Below are positions 1-11,613 of a stretch of 64,000 nt of DNA, piece after piece. A program made the translations under genes and the position numbers. The notes beneath the pieces are model-generated. The model saw nothing but the letters and a program-made list of their open reading frames with translations. It did no database searches and was not told where the DNA came from. Each line of letters opens with the position of its first letter. Position 1 is the stretch's first letter. This DNA comes from Ustilaginoidea virens. Taxonomy: Eukaryota; Ascomycota; Sordariomycetes; Hypocreales; Clavicipitaceae. The DNA is taken from NCBI RefSeq assembly GCF_000687475.1, contig NC_057317.1, forward strand, positions 4,712,501-4,776,500, in the 5' to 3' direction.

Positions 1-3000
1 GGGATCGAAACGATTTGATCTGGAACATGATCTCCTCGAGTTCGTCAACGTTGGAAGGCCACGTTCGGTCCGCCGCAGCGGATCCAGCCAGGCCAAGCAG
101 GCCAAGCAAAACGGGTGAGAGTCTCATTGCCGTTGTCGAAGGGAAGCGCAGAAACGGTGAAGCAGTTCAACTTGAGCGAATCAGGGTGCTTTCGCTGTTT
201 CAGCCTCGGGTATTTAAAGCCGGAAAACTATGGCACATTGAGAGCTGCTGCAAGCAAGCAAAGCAAGCAGTTTCTTTTCTTGCTCTCTTTTTATCTTTTT
301 CTTCTAAAAAAGCAAAGGGGCCAATAAGGCGAGTGAAATCCACATGCGGATTGAACGAACGGCGACGATTCGAGACGAAACAAACCGGACCTCCAGGGAG
401 AGAGCGAAAGAGGATTATTAAAGGCCTGAAGAATCACACCAGAACCGAAAAGAGGAGGGGAAAAAAAAGAAAATCTAGCCTGCTCATCATGAACGGGATA
501 GAAACGGGTGACGGCAACATGGTCGGATTACGATTTCAGTCGTCATGCATGCACATCGAGAATTGGCCAGGAGCCAGGCACCAAGCGCCGAAGAGGGCCA
601 GGCGCCCGCCAAGGCCCAGCCTGAAATTTCAATGCGTTTCCGTACGGCGAGGCAACATTGCGGTGCGGTGCGGTGCGGTGCGGTGCGGAGCACATGGGGT
701 TGGCCGTTGTCGAACCGGGTGGAGGGATGGGAAGGGGGAGGGGGGGGGGGTTGGTTTGTGCGAAAGGAGCTGTGAGAAGTCTCTTGACCATGTGGTACGG
801 ATGCATTATTGACTCCCCTGTCTGCCGGTGGCTCGTATTCTTGGTTATTTTGGTGCACCATGGGTGGGTGACCATGCATTAGCCGCCCAGGGGTCGTGGC
901 CCTCTTTGGGTCGTCGGGTTGGTGGCGTCTGATTGTACAGAGTCCAGACTAGAAGCACGGGTGAGCCGCAGCACTCCCAAGGATATCCCTGTTCCATTGT
1001 TTCTTTATTCCTTTGTGTCGTTGTCTTTCGGCGCTGGCAGCTCGCAGTAGCCGTATCGGACGGAGCATCTCGGCCCAGGCTGGCTGGCTGTCTACGAGCG
1101 TGACGGTTGGCCGCCAAAATTCCTCTTTTGGACCCGACGCCGGACTCTGATGATGAATCCCCTGTTCCAGGATGACGGCCCCGCGTCTTCTTGGCAGTTG
1201 ATTGATGAGCTATACCACACCGCGTACGGCATGGGTCAGTAGTTTTGACCGGTTCCCACTGGTGCATTTCCGGGTCTGCGAGTCCAGACTCACTCCAGAG
1301 CGGGTGAGGGGGGGGGGGGGGGGGTCGTTGGGAGGAATAAATTCAGCTGTGCGCGTTGCCGATTGCTTTTCATTTGCCTATGGCTATTGATGATTGGACT
1401 GCTTGCTCCGTGCATTCATGTTGCAGGTCATGTCATAAGGCACGTATTCCAGGATGCCCTAGACGTCGCTGGACGCAACACGACAGGTTTGCCCTGCCCA
1501 GGTGGCTGTCGATGGGTAGAGGGATTGGCCCACTGACTCCGGAGTTATCCATCGCGGTGTGGGCGGCCGAATCATGTCCCATCCAAGGGGGGAAGCGAGG
1601 CGGCTGTTTGGAGGTCAAGGCTTCCCTTGCCGCTCGTACGTAGCTGTAGCTGCAAGCTGGCGTTGTTGAAGGACGCGGATGGACCGAGGTGGACGCGGAT
1701 GGAGAGTAGAGAGCACTACATAGTGTAGCATGGAAGCACGGAAGTTGCTGGTGCTGGTGAAAATGACCAGACATTTGATGGACCCAAAGGGGGTCGACTG
1801 TGGTCGACTGTGGTGCCACATAAAAGCCCCCCTCCCTGGACCCCCCCAGCACATTACTATGTACTACATACCAGGTGGGCAATCACGAGGGGCCACAAGG
1901 GCCAGGCACCACAAAGGGCCCCGCTAAGGCACCACAAAGGCACCACCACAAAGGCACCACCAAGGTACCACCAATAGGCAAGGTATCATCAATATGTTCT
2001 GTGTAATAATAAAAGGCACCGCAAAAGCCAAGAAACCCACACCACGCGACTTGCCATCAAACTAGATGGACGACTGGTCAGCAAGGGCTGGGGGTTGCCA
2101 AGATGGGCTCCATTCGAGAAAGCTAACCAGGTCTGACTGAGACCTCTGCACGGAGTCCTACTCCGTAGATGACTGACTCCAAGATTTGAACGCGGGGATG
2201 CTGCTTCATCAGTTTCACTCCGTTGGTCAAAATCGTCACCATCACTGGGCAATTAGGTACAACGTAACGACGGCGAGCTTTCTTCCGCCACGCCTGGGAG
2301 GAGAGGTTGGGTGGGGGTGGAGGGGGGTGATGAGTGGCGGGGCAACCTTGTTGCTCCCTCGCGCCAGCTGGCCGCACCTGAGCCGCACCTGCTGCCTGTG
2401 CCTGCACCTGCGTCTGCGCCTGCGTCTGCGCCTTGCGCCGCACCTGAGCCATCTTCCCATCTGTGCTCCGGAAGGTGCGCCATCTTCGCCCGATGTGGCG
2501 GCAGGGAAACCCGCACCTGACCGCCCCCAACAAACCACAAACTCTTCCAGAGCTGCAAAATATTGCCTTCACAAGACAGTAATAAATCCAGCCAAGTCCG
2601 TCATTCCTACGATGCGATGCCGGCCAGCTCAGCTCCCAAAGCTCCCAATAGCCCCGTCTCGTCCTGTTCCAACGCATCTGCCCCGTCTGGAACCGGATGG
2701 CGCCTCCGCCTGGTTGGCGGGCCCAGTCAGCCAAGCTCAAGCCAGCAAGCCCTGGTTTGGTCAGGGACCTTCCTTTTTGCTGCATCGCATATGCATGGTT
2801 CAAATCCGATAGCTCGAGCATGCAGACTTCCAGATTCGAGACTGGAGGAGCCTCCTCCAGCCTCGCTCGTCACCCCATAGACGCGGACGGGTCGACCCTT
2901 GCGAGCCGCCACTTTGCTCCTTCAGTGCGTCATGCAGACCATTATTGGGTCATCGCAAAGGCGCACGCAAATCAACGCTTTTCCCCGTCTTCCGTAACAG

Positions 3001-3929
3001 GTAGGTGGTATTTGACGTACGGAATCTTTTTTTTTCTTTTTCTTTTTTTTCCTTTTTTTTTTTTTTGCCCAGGGCCTCTCGCCTTGTCATGAACTGATTG
3101 TTGCACAAATAGCCTCAATATTCAATAGCCCAGCCTGGTTCCCCTGTTTTCATGACATGTTTACGCCCAAGAAGAGAGCAAAAGAGGTAACTGGCAGGAG
3201 GAGGCTTCAACTTACTCCGTAGGGTCTTTGACGCATGCAACCTTACCTTGCACATATCGGTCGGTGCCCTCGTCATCCTTCCTACTCTGATTCTCTTACC
3301 AAGTCTCCGCCCAGCTCCTCACCTGATCTGGTTTCTCCTTCTCTGTCAACATCGGAGCAAAGATGGCCGTGGAAGCAGGTGACTGATGTTTCAATCGTAA
3401 ATGCTCTCTGCGGCTCGGATATCATCAAGACATAATTCGTACGCACCGCACCGGAGCTGTCTCCCGCAGGGCTTTCATCAGTACAAGATGTAAGATGTCT
3501 CGGCTCGGCCTTCGGCGCGTGGTGGCGCGAACTGAGGGACCGATTGGCCGGAAACAACCCCACCCCAGGCAGCCAATCACGGCCGGGATGTTTCTCATCC
3601 TGTCTCGATGCACCCACCCACCGTGTTGTCTAGATTTCGTATTTTCGTCGTCACTGCACCCACTGGTTCCTGAAAGAAGTCAGCCACTCCACGGACTATC
3701 CTGTGTCGGTAACAGTACTCCGCATAACACAACACTATTGTCCTTGGGATAATTGTCCTTGGGATAATCGTGCAGCCACAAACACGTCGTTGAATGGAAT
3801 CGAAGTCCTCAATCTAAACCAAATCCGCATACGGAGTACTCGGCACTAAAATTTATGCATAACCTATTAAGCAAACTGGGGGTGCCCCAGCCCCGTTAGG
3901 GAGTGAGACAAAAAAAAAAAAAAAAGAAC
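1..3929. other. Gene-free stretch at left edge
   Basis: I find no exon with a recognisable family in this 3.9-kb stretch. The longest open frames are low-complexity and overlap each other on both strands. It holds a GCGGT pentamer tract (660-688), a run of imperfect AAGGCACCACC repeats around 1905-1975, G tracts near 750 and 1310-1323, pyrimidine tracts near 3030-3066, and three copies of the nonamer TACTCCGTA (2159, 3213, 3830). The sequence just before the tRNA (about 3905-3927) is an A run. Confidence 0.6.
660..688. repeat. GCGGT pentanucleotide tract
   Basis: Nearly six uninterrupted copies of the pentamer GCGGT lie in gene-free DNA. It is a simple microsatellite, seen directly. Confidence 0.9.
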
Positions 3930-4017
3930 TCTCCAGGGCGTGATTCGAACACGCGACATTCTGATTGAGCCGATTCCATTACAGTCAGACGCCATAAACC
4001 AACTAGACTACCCAGAG
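3930..4017 (-). tRNA. tRNA-Tyr (anticodon GTA) with intron
   Basis: Read on the minus strand, the gene starts CTCTGGGTA and ends with the acceptor strand CCTGGAG plus discriminator A. The seven acceptor pairs form with two G-T wobbles. The D-arm, the five-pair anticodon stem TCTGA/TCAGA and the T-arm GCGTG-TTCGAAT-CACGC are all present. The anticodon loop begins CTGTA, giving anticodon GTA, and carries about 13 extra nucleotides 3' of the anticodon. That is where eukaryotic tRNA introns sit, and tRNA-Tyr genes usually have one. The 5' end closely resembles other fungal tRNA-Tyr genes. An A run in the plus-strand sequence (T run in the transcript) directly follows the gene and would serve as the RNA polymerase III terminator. 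Confidence 0.93.
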
Positions 4018-5056
4018 ATCTGGTCTTGAGCAATGGGGGAAAAATTGCTGTACTTGCTTCAGTTGATCGGGCGGCCCGAATTTCTGGAAATACTGGTTTG
4101 GCGAGGGCTTCACATTTCACAGAGTCAACAGAATCGCCGGCTCTCAAGTGGTCCAGACGCTAACTTGTGGTTGGTGGGGCTTGAAGGTCCGTCTGTGGTG
4201 GTTCCCGAATCCATTGACCTTTCTACGGCGGCTCTTGCACTAGTCTGCGCTCCTCCTGGCTGGCCCAACACGGACGCGCAAGGCTGTGGCTCGGATGGGG
4301 TGGCCCATCCCAAACGCCACACCCAATCACACCAATCACACCAATCACACCACCCATCATTGCCCAGCGCAGCACCCCAAATACTGCACAGCCACAGACA
4401 CGCCGCTGCATCACCACACTGCCCTCCTCCCCAGCCACAAATCTTTCGTCATCCCGCCCCGGATTGGAGGCCTCCTTCCATCATGGCCTGACTATCGAAT
4501 CAAGTGTAGCCCGACGACACCCAAGCTTTAATCGGGCATGGCTTCAAGCCTTTGGGTTTTGGAGGGGGGGGGGGGAACATCAGCGACAATGCGAGTTCCT
4601 TCTGTGGATGGCAACTGGACAGACCACAGTCCAGACGCTGCTTGGCTGGGCGATGGCGAAGAAAGGCTGCCCCGATTCGGATCTCCATCATCGCTCCATC
4701 TGTCGGTCCCTGCTTCCTGTTGCGTCGCAATGTCGGCAACCTCTCAAGACCACCCAATGACTGCAACGGGTGGCTAAATCTTTGCTCGGCATGGATTGCA
4801 TCATACACTCTGTCAAGTCGAGGAAAGAAGCCATCAATGCTTTCAACACCTATGCCGGGCTTTTAAACCCACAACTCATCCCAACCACCTCACTCAGTAC
4901 TGCAACCCCCTTCGTCCTTCTCCCCAAGGTTTCCGGTCTCACCATACGGCCTTTCTTGGCGTCTTCTACGATACAGAAGAAGTCTTCTTGCAACCTGTTG
5001 TAGTTGGCGGCCCCGTCCCCCTTCCTGCTTGGAACGCCATCTCGAGCGCCCGCACG
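4018..5056. other. Spacer and 5' region of the MARVEL gene
   Basis: No gene is seen here. It contains three copies of the 9-mer CAATCACAC (4324-4350) and a G tract at about 4564-4574. The open frame of the MARVEL gene runs upstream to 4796 without a stop, but those upstream residues are not membrane-like and look like translated leader. Confidence 0.5.
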
Positions 5057-6007
5057 ATGGGTGCCAAGTCGGGCATGGCCCTCAAATCACTGCAATGGTT
5101 CTTCCGAGGCGTCCAGTTCCTCTGCGCCATCATCGTTCTCGGCATCTTCTCCTACTTTTTGGCGGCCTTGCATAACCACGACCTCCAAACTGACACGAGC
5201 GTCCGTGCCGTCGCGGGCATCTCGGGTGCTGCCGCCTTGTACACCCTCCTCGGACTCGTCTTCCTCTGCTGCGTGGCCGGGCTCACCTTCACCTCCTTTG
5301 TCGCCATGGTCTTGGACTTCTGCTTCGCCGCTTGCTTCGTGTATGTTGCCGTCGTGAACAGGAACGGCGCCAGCACTTGCCGCGGCTATGTCGACACGCC
5401 CTTTGGCCGCGGACCATCGGGTGACACGGCGTCTGCGCCGGGCGGCTTCACGGCGCTGCCAAGCTTCCACACTGCCTGTCGGCTGCAGACGGCCTGTATG
5501 GCGGTATCCATCATTGCCATGTAGGTTGCAGCTCTCGTTCGACGACCACGACCAGGCTCGAGACAAGTCTAACCGCGGCGCAGTTTCTTCTTCATCTTCT
5601 CCATGCCCACGGAAATGGCTCTTGTCCGCCATCGTCGCAACGAGAAGATGTTTGGTCCGGGAGCCCAGAAAAGCTTCTTTTTCGGCCTGGGAACTCGACA
5701 GCGGGGTTTCTGGGGCCGATTCCGTCGTCGAAACAAGGGCGGTCTGTATGACGAAACGAGTCGTCTGCCCGAGCATACTCATCCTGACCAGCTGGCAGAT
5801 TCTCGTCATAGTTACGCTACTGACCACACGGCCGTGAACCCAGACGGCCACGGCCTCGGCGCCGAGTATGTCAAGCAGGAGACGGGGTACGCTTACCAGC
5901 CTGGTGCGACGACGGTTCCTGCGCATGGCGGATGGCAAACTGCCGCCCTGATCAGACCTCCACCGGCCAGTTACAAATACGACGATGGGATTTACGAACA
6001 TCCGTGA
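5057..6007 (+). CDS. MARVEL-domain membrane protein
   Basis: Two exons, 5057-5520 and 5584-6007, encode 295 residues. The 63-nt intron has a GTAGGT donor, a CTAAC branch site and a CAG acceptor. Joining it keeps the frame and completes the fourth membrane helix (AIFFFIFS). The start MGAKSGMALKS was chosen because it lies just before the first helix; the frame is open further upstream. Four hydrophobic segments (roughly residues 13-36, 50-72, 75-100 and 145-162) with a Cys-containing loop fit the MARVEL fold, a four-helix domain of membrane-apposition and tetraspan proteins. The C-terminal half is a hydrophilic tail, basic at first and then rich in Gly, Pro and Tyr, probably cytoplasmic. Many fungi have such proteins at the plasma membrane; the exact role is unknown. 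AATAAA-like sequences follow the stop. The gene is convergent with ham-2. Confidence 0.85.
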
Positions 6008-6526
6008 AAAAAACAAAACAACAAAAATAAAAATAGGAAATAAATAAAAATAAAACAATAGCATACGGATCAAGAGTCAAGCCGTTCCATCACGCCAACG
6101 AGACCTGAACCTAACAGTGGCGAGGTAGTTGAGTTATTGAATACTTAAAACACATCAAAACCAACCCCCCCGTCCACGCCGTTGTGACATGGCTACTGCT
6201 CAAGTAAAGTCGTCCGTTCGCTCAATGCCCTGATCAAGAACGGCAACGATTCGTAAACACACGTTCGTATTGATTAAAGTTCACTCGCATTGACCGATAT
6301 TGGTACATGGCCGGCACCGTGTCTGTACTCTATACTTGATAAACCGGGCCAAAAGGTGCAGCGATAAAAAGTCAGTCGCCGTTGACAGCGCGCGGCAGTC
6401 CAAATCTCCCGAGGCTCTTGAGAGAAGAACAAGGAAATCCCCTGGCCTATCCCCCGACGTTCATTCGTTCCCACCAGCCTTTGTGAATAAAATGGCACGC
6501 CTTGGTCTTTGCAGCACGGCAGAAAC
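6008..6526. other. Convergent 3' spacer
   Basis: This spacer lies between the stop codons of the MARVEL gene (+) and ham-2 (-). It is A-rich just after 6007, with several AATAAA-like sites near 6036-6056 that could act in 3'-end formation. Nothing else is recognised. Confidence 0.6.
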
Positions 6527-9500
6527 TCAGGCCCACCCCTCCCCATGGTCCCAGTCGCTCATCTCGTCTCCCCTGTCGTCTGCCCACCCCCCTCCATCCA
6601 GCTTCTCCAACTCCCTGCTGAAGAAGTCGTGCTCCTCTCTCAAGGCCACCCTGATGTCCGGCGCAATCTGCTCAGGGTACCGCCGCACGTTGAACCAGTG
6701 CGTCAGACTCCGCAGCGCCTGCTCCAGGGGCAGCGCCGCGTCAACCTCGGCGTCCACGTCGCTGCCCGCCAGCCACTCGTCCCGCAGCTCCGGCCTGCAG
6801 TGCAGGTACACCGCCGTGATGACGCGCATGTTTGACTGGCGCCACTTGCGCCCGCAGTAGGGGACCTGGTTCTTGAACAGCTTGAGCGTGTAGAGGCGCA
6901 GCTCGGGCTGCGGCACGCGCAGCGACTTGCGCAGGATGGTGGACGACTTGTACTGCACGAGGAGGAGGTTCCTGTGCGCCTTGTTCTTGCAGGTCTTGTG
7001 GAGGACGCGGAGGTAGTTGATGAGGGAGAAGAAGTTGCGCCAGGAGAAGTCGGTGATGGGCTCCTCCGGGAGCGGGTTGACGGGGTAGCCGAGCTCGTCG
7101 ACTTCCGGCCGCGAGGCGGCTTGGTCGTCGTCGTCGGCGCCTGCTTCTGGTCCGTCCGGAGCCTCTGGCTTGCCATGGGCGGCGGCCGGCGAGCGGTGCT
7201 TCCTGATGGGCGGGGGGGCGGCGTCGTCTTCGCTGTCGACTATGGCTTCTTGGCCGGACAGGTCCTGGGGTTTCTGGTCTGCAGCAGCCTTGTCCGCCTC
7301 GTCATCCTCCTCCTCCTCGGGGGGCGCGTCATTGCCGGTCCGGTCCTTGAACTTGGAACGCAAGTTGCAGAATTGAAAGAAGCTAGAAAAATAAAACAAG
7401 CGTCATGATAAAAACAGAAAAATCAGCTTCGAGTTGGCCCACGCGTTTGGGGAAGAACAAGGAGAAGTAGAAGAAGAAGAAGTAGAAGAAGAAGCAAAAA
7501 AAAAAAAAAACGGCAAAAATAGCGTCGCACCTGTTTTCGACTCGGTCCATCTTGCTGTCGACTACCTGCTGCACATCCTGATGCGCAAAGAGCTTCAGAA
7601 CCAGGGGGACGTAGTTGGAGTCGAGGAGCAGCTGTGTAAGGTACTCGAATTTGAGCAGGTCTGCGCGCATGGTTAGCGCTCGTTCCGTTGAGACCCCCCT
7701 TCCCCCGGGTTCACTCACGGGATAAACGCAGCCACTTGAGCAGTAAAAGCAGTATTGCAGTGGTGGCCTTGGACGTGATCTCACGTGTTCGCGCTGCGTC
7801 AACCTCCTCGGGCGACGGATCCGCCTCGTCCTGCGCCGCCATCTGGGCGTTCGCATCGGAAGGTCTTGGTCCAGCATGGCCGCCGCCGCCGCCGCTCATT
7901 CCTGGGTTGTTGCCTCTCGTTGCCGCGCCGTTGGGCATCTGGCCGGCCTGCTGGGCCACAATAGCAGTCACGTTGACTAGTATTGGCCGGAGCAGGACAA
8001 TGACCAGCGACTGCAAGTGTGGGAGTGCTTGTTTCTATTTGTTCCGAAAGCGCGTTAGCCAACATGGGAAACGGCAGCTCATCGTGAAGGCGTTTTTTTG
8101 TCTTCCTTTTTCTCTTGTCCTATGATTGATCGGTTTTTGCCAACGTGGCACTTACGTAGAATCTCTCAACTGCCTGCAGTCTTTGCTTGTCTCTGTCGGA
8201 CAACCTTTCAGGGTGTGGCCCAAAGTCGACCTGGAACTCAGCATGGCTATGCGCCGTTGCCTTCTTTGGCTTGTCTTCGGCTCTGAGCTCTTTGAGAACT
8301 TCCCTCTCCTCCAGGGTTAGCTCGCTGAGATCGAGATTGTCAATGCCATCATCAGAGCCGTCGTCATCGGCCCAGCCTCGCTCGAATCTCAGGAATTGCT
8401 CTCGCTCCTCCCACATTTGCCGCGTGGCTCGTGTCATCCGGACCCTGGTTGAGAAGAGCTCGCCAGCTTCGAGAATCGAGGCGGGAATGTCGCTTCCTTC
8501 CCACCTGCGGCTGACGATTGAATCGTCGATTCCCGCCATTCCCTTTCCTCCAGCGCTGTTGCTAGTGGCATCTAGGGGAGGGTACATGAAGGGGAAATTT
8601 TGGTTGGTTTGGTAGTTTTGCTTCTTTCCCGACTTTCCACCAACGCCGGGGGATGGCGGCGGTGACGGCGCCGGCGTGGCAATGTGGACGGGTTGGTTCA
8701 GGATAGAAGCGCCGCCGTTTTGGGATTGCCCAGGGGTAGATATGATTCCGCCGGCGCCGTTATTCCGTACGAATTGACTCGGTATGGGGGGGAGAAGAGA
8801 CGACGTGTTCTCATCCTCCAAAGGTATCAGGGGTTGCGGGGGAACGTATGCAGGATATTTCGATGTAATCTCTTGCCGAAAGACGTGATAGTCGAGGGGA
8901 GAGGCGGTAATTGTGTCCTTCTGAAGACCCTTGGTTTCGCTCATGGCGGCCTTGAGATCTGCCAGGTCCTTTGTCCCGCCAAAGACTAGGAGGATAGATT
9001 TCCAGAACAGCAGGAAAATCTAATTCCGAGTTTCAGTCGTCTTCCTCGTTCACTCCACCCACGCACATCGATAACAAGACGTACCTGTGTAAGCGGCATG
9101 GAATTTGACTCGTCCCAACGCAGTTTCGAAGTAGCAGTGAGCATAAAGTCGACCAAGGAAGGATCCAAGTCGACTGCATCAACCGCGCGGGGGGACACCC
9201 CCGGTTAGTCAGGCCACAACCTCCAAGACATTAACCGTCAAAGAAATTTGCTTACACAAAGCCTTGTGCGACAGAGACATGTCCGACGGACTATTTAGCG
9301 TCTCTTGAATGGCAATGTACATGATGGTCATGAGGTTCATGAGCTCGTCTTGTGCTTCTTGCGGGCTCGCCTGTTGTTGGGCATCTCCTGACCTTTGTCG
9401 TCGAAGAGTTAGCCAACAATCCTCTGCCGCCGCATTTGCCGGCCACTTTCCCCTTACCAATGCAGTTCGAAGCAGCTCCTCAGCGCATCCCATATGACGG

Positions 9501-10236
9501 GAATGCCTTCCAAAGAGGCCAAGCACTCCACACCGGCCTTGACAGCTTGCAGCTGGGACAAGCTCGCGATGGAGCGACCATCGCGGTCTGCAGCGTTGGG
9601 CATGGCTGTGTCTCCCCAACGGCCCAAGACCAGGTACACAAGCTTTCCGATCGATGCGGACCGCAGAGCCGCATCGTTGGATTGCACGCCTGCAATGGCA
9701 GCCTGTATGAACCTGGCTCTCATGTCGCGGTCGGCGTCGTCCCACGAGTGCTGCCCATCCGACTCCTGGCTCCAGTGCCATTCGAAGGCCCTTTGAGCGG
9801 CGTTGAGCCGAACCCACTGCCAGAACTGATAGACAAACCACTCGTCGATTTCCTCGGCATGGGGTCCCATGTCCGAGTAGGCAAAATTGTAGACGACGGG
9901 CTCGGCTCGGTTCACTTCGGCGACCATGCGGCGCAGCTGAAGCAGCGATAGGGAGTCGGTAGGGCCGGGGTTGCCGCTGTTATTCTGCTGCTGATGCTGC
10001 TGCTGCCGCTGCGGCTGAGGTTGCATGCCTTGCGCCGGGCCTGGTGCTCCCGCGAGGCCAGCTGGGAGTGAATGCCGTTGAAGGCCCGGTCTTGAGGGCG
10101 GCATTGGAACGGGAGGCTTGATGAGCTGTTCGGATCCTCTCACCCCGCCAGCAGCTTCACCCGTATCTGCCACGTCTTCAGTCGGGTTTGGCGGCTCAGG
10201 AGCGGACTCCTGGACCGGCCTGGCGGTCGACCACAT
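6527..10236 (-). CDS. ham-2: STRIPAK scaffold subunit (STRIP1/2, Far11 family)
   Basis: Seven exons on the minus strand (10236-9458, 9392-9256, 9173-9085, 9019-8156, 8010-7719, 7660-7531, 7382-6527) give 1048 residues, the usual length of the family. After a disordered Pro/Gln-rich leader, an N1221-type region starts at about residue 85 (YNFAYSDMGPHAEEIDEW). The conserved C-terminal region (DUF3402 type) includes SHLLKFEYLTQLLLDSN and FFQFCNLRSKFK, then an acidic linker, then FFSLINYLRVLHKTCKNKAH. All junctions keep frame; the first acceptor (AAAG) is the least typical. The family is known as Neurospora HAM-2, Sordaria PRO22, yeast Far11 and animal STRIP1/2. These are subunits of the striatin-interacting phosphatase and kinase complex at the nuclear envelope and endomembranes, needed for hyphal fusion and fruiting-body development. 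Low-complexity inserts (QQQ, acidic DDDD, GGGGG) look lineage-specific. Confidence 0.93.
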
Positions 10237-11613
10237 GCTTGGGTTGAGGCTGCTGTGATGTCTGTGGCGGCGTCTGGTGGGCTTTTGCTCAGCAAGTCGC
10301 GGCGATGGTCAACGGCAGGCAGCCTGGCGCATGGTGCGTCCCCCAAGGATGGGGGGAAAAAAAAAAAAAGGAGCTATGCCAAGATTAGTCCATTCGATCC
10401 GCGTCTTTCCCGTGGACACGCTCGTTTGTGCTCGGCTGGAAAATATCGCGCGAGAGCTGGTTGCGGAAGTCGGGAATCGGAGTTGGCAGCTGGAAACTTT
10501 GCGTTTCGGAGGGGCCAGCCGTCTGGCAAGGCAAGGCCTGGCACTTGCCAGCAGTTGACATCAATTTGATGGTGGTGCAGGCCTGGGATGTCATTTGGCA
10601 GCACCCAGGCCAGTGACTGCTGTAAAAGCAGCACCTTCAGCGCTGGCGACAGCTCCGCTAATCGCTATGCGCCAGCGCTCCGAGGAGCCGGACTCGGGGC
10701 TGACCAGATACATACAATGAGGGATCAATGATGACTGGATGACTGGATGAGTCCGACATTGTGGCAAGAATTCCGTAGTTGAATATTTTCGTCAGATTCT
10801 TCCGATCCTTCAGCTTTTTTGTAAGCCTTGTAAGCCAACGGCGACACTACGTGTCCAGCCTGTTGACTGACTACCGTACTGCAAACGGTGCTGACTTGTG
10901 CCTGGTTGATGCCGTCAATGGGAGCCATCATAATTACGGCAGAATCTCACCGCCTTCCCCCCGTACCCTCGTGTGCTTGATGCCCTATTGTGTGTCCCAT
11001 CATGTCGTGGCTATCGTCAAAATAGGGCCGGAAAATTGCAATTCAAGTCTAAACATATCAATTCTAAGCTCCAATCTCGGCCGACATCCTCACTATACGC
11101 TTTGAAATAGAGAATCTTGGTAGATTAGGTGCCTTGGTAGGTGCCTTGGTAGGTGCTTTAGTACATAGGTGCCTGATTGTGGACACCATGCGTGGGGAGC
11201 ATGTCACCTGACACCAACATACCCGCTTAACAGCTTCACCCAGTGAGTCATTCCTCGGCGCAATTTTTCAATTTTTCCGAATCCCTTCGATAACATCCCG
11301 TCGCCAAGAGAAAATGAAAACGGGATCCGAGATCCGGCTCTGAATGACAGATCGACCACCGCACCAATGTACCGGTGATTTTTTTTTGGTTCCCTCTACA
11401 CCTCAAGGATCGGCCCAAGTCGGCGTCTACTCTTGGGTCTCTTATTTTTCGTGACTGCAGTCTCCCTCAGTCGTCGCCATTTTCGATGACTCGGACATTC
11501 TTGTTTACCTGCTCGTAGCAATTTCCCTTCCAAGGTTATTCTCCTTGAAACTCACCCCCTCAAGGACAGACAATGAATGGCCTTGGATCCTGGAATATTT
11601 ATGAGCTTTCGCC
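10237..11613. other. Divergent promoter region
   Basis: This 1.4-kb spacer lies between the divergent starts of ham-2 (-) and the RBR ligase gene (+), so it should hold both promoters. It has an imperfect TTGGTAGGTGCC repeat (11125-11165), an A run at 10359-10370 and a T run near 11379. No TATA box could be assigned with confidence. Confidence 0.55.

Noticed and set aside
15..812. 265-residue open frame at the left edge
   Set aside because: Low-complexity, no domain, overlapped by frames on the other strand; the GCGGT microsatellite keeps several frames open.
859..876. GGGTGGGTGACCA, as in the 3' part of 5S rRNA
   Set aside because: The rest of a 5S gene (internal control region and paired 5' end) is absent on either side.
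2180..2240. TTTGAAC word suggesting a minus-strand tRNA T-loop
   Set aside because: No T-stem or acceptor pairing could be formed around it.
5087..6073. 328-residue minus-strand frame opposite the MARVEL gene
   Set aside because: It spans the intron of the plus-strand gene and lacks any family resemblance; the four membrane helices are on the plus strand.
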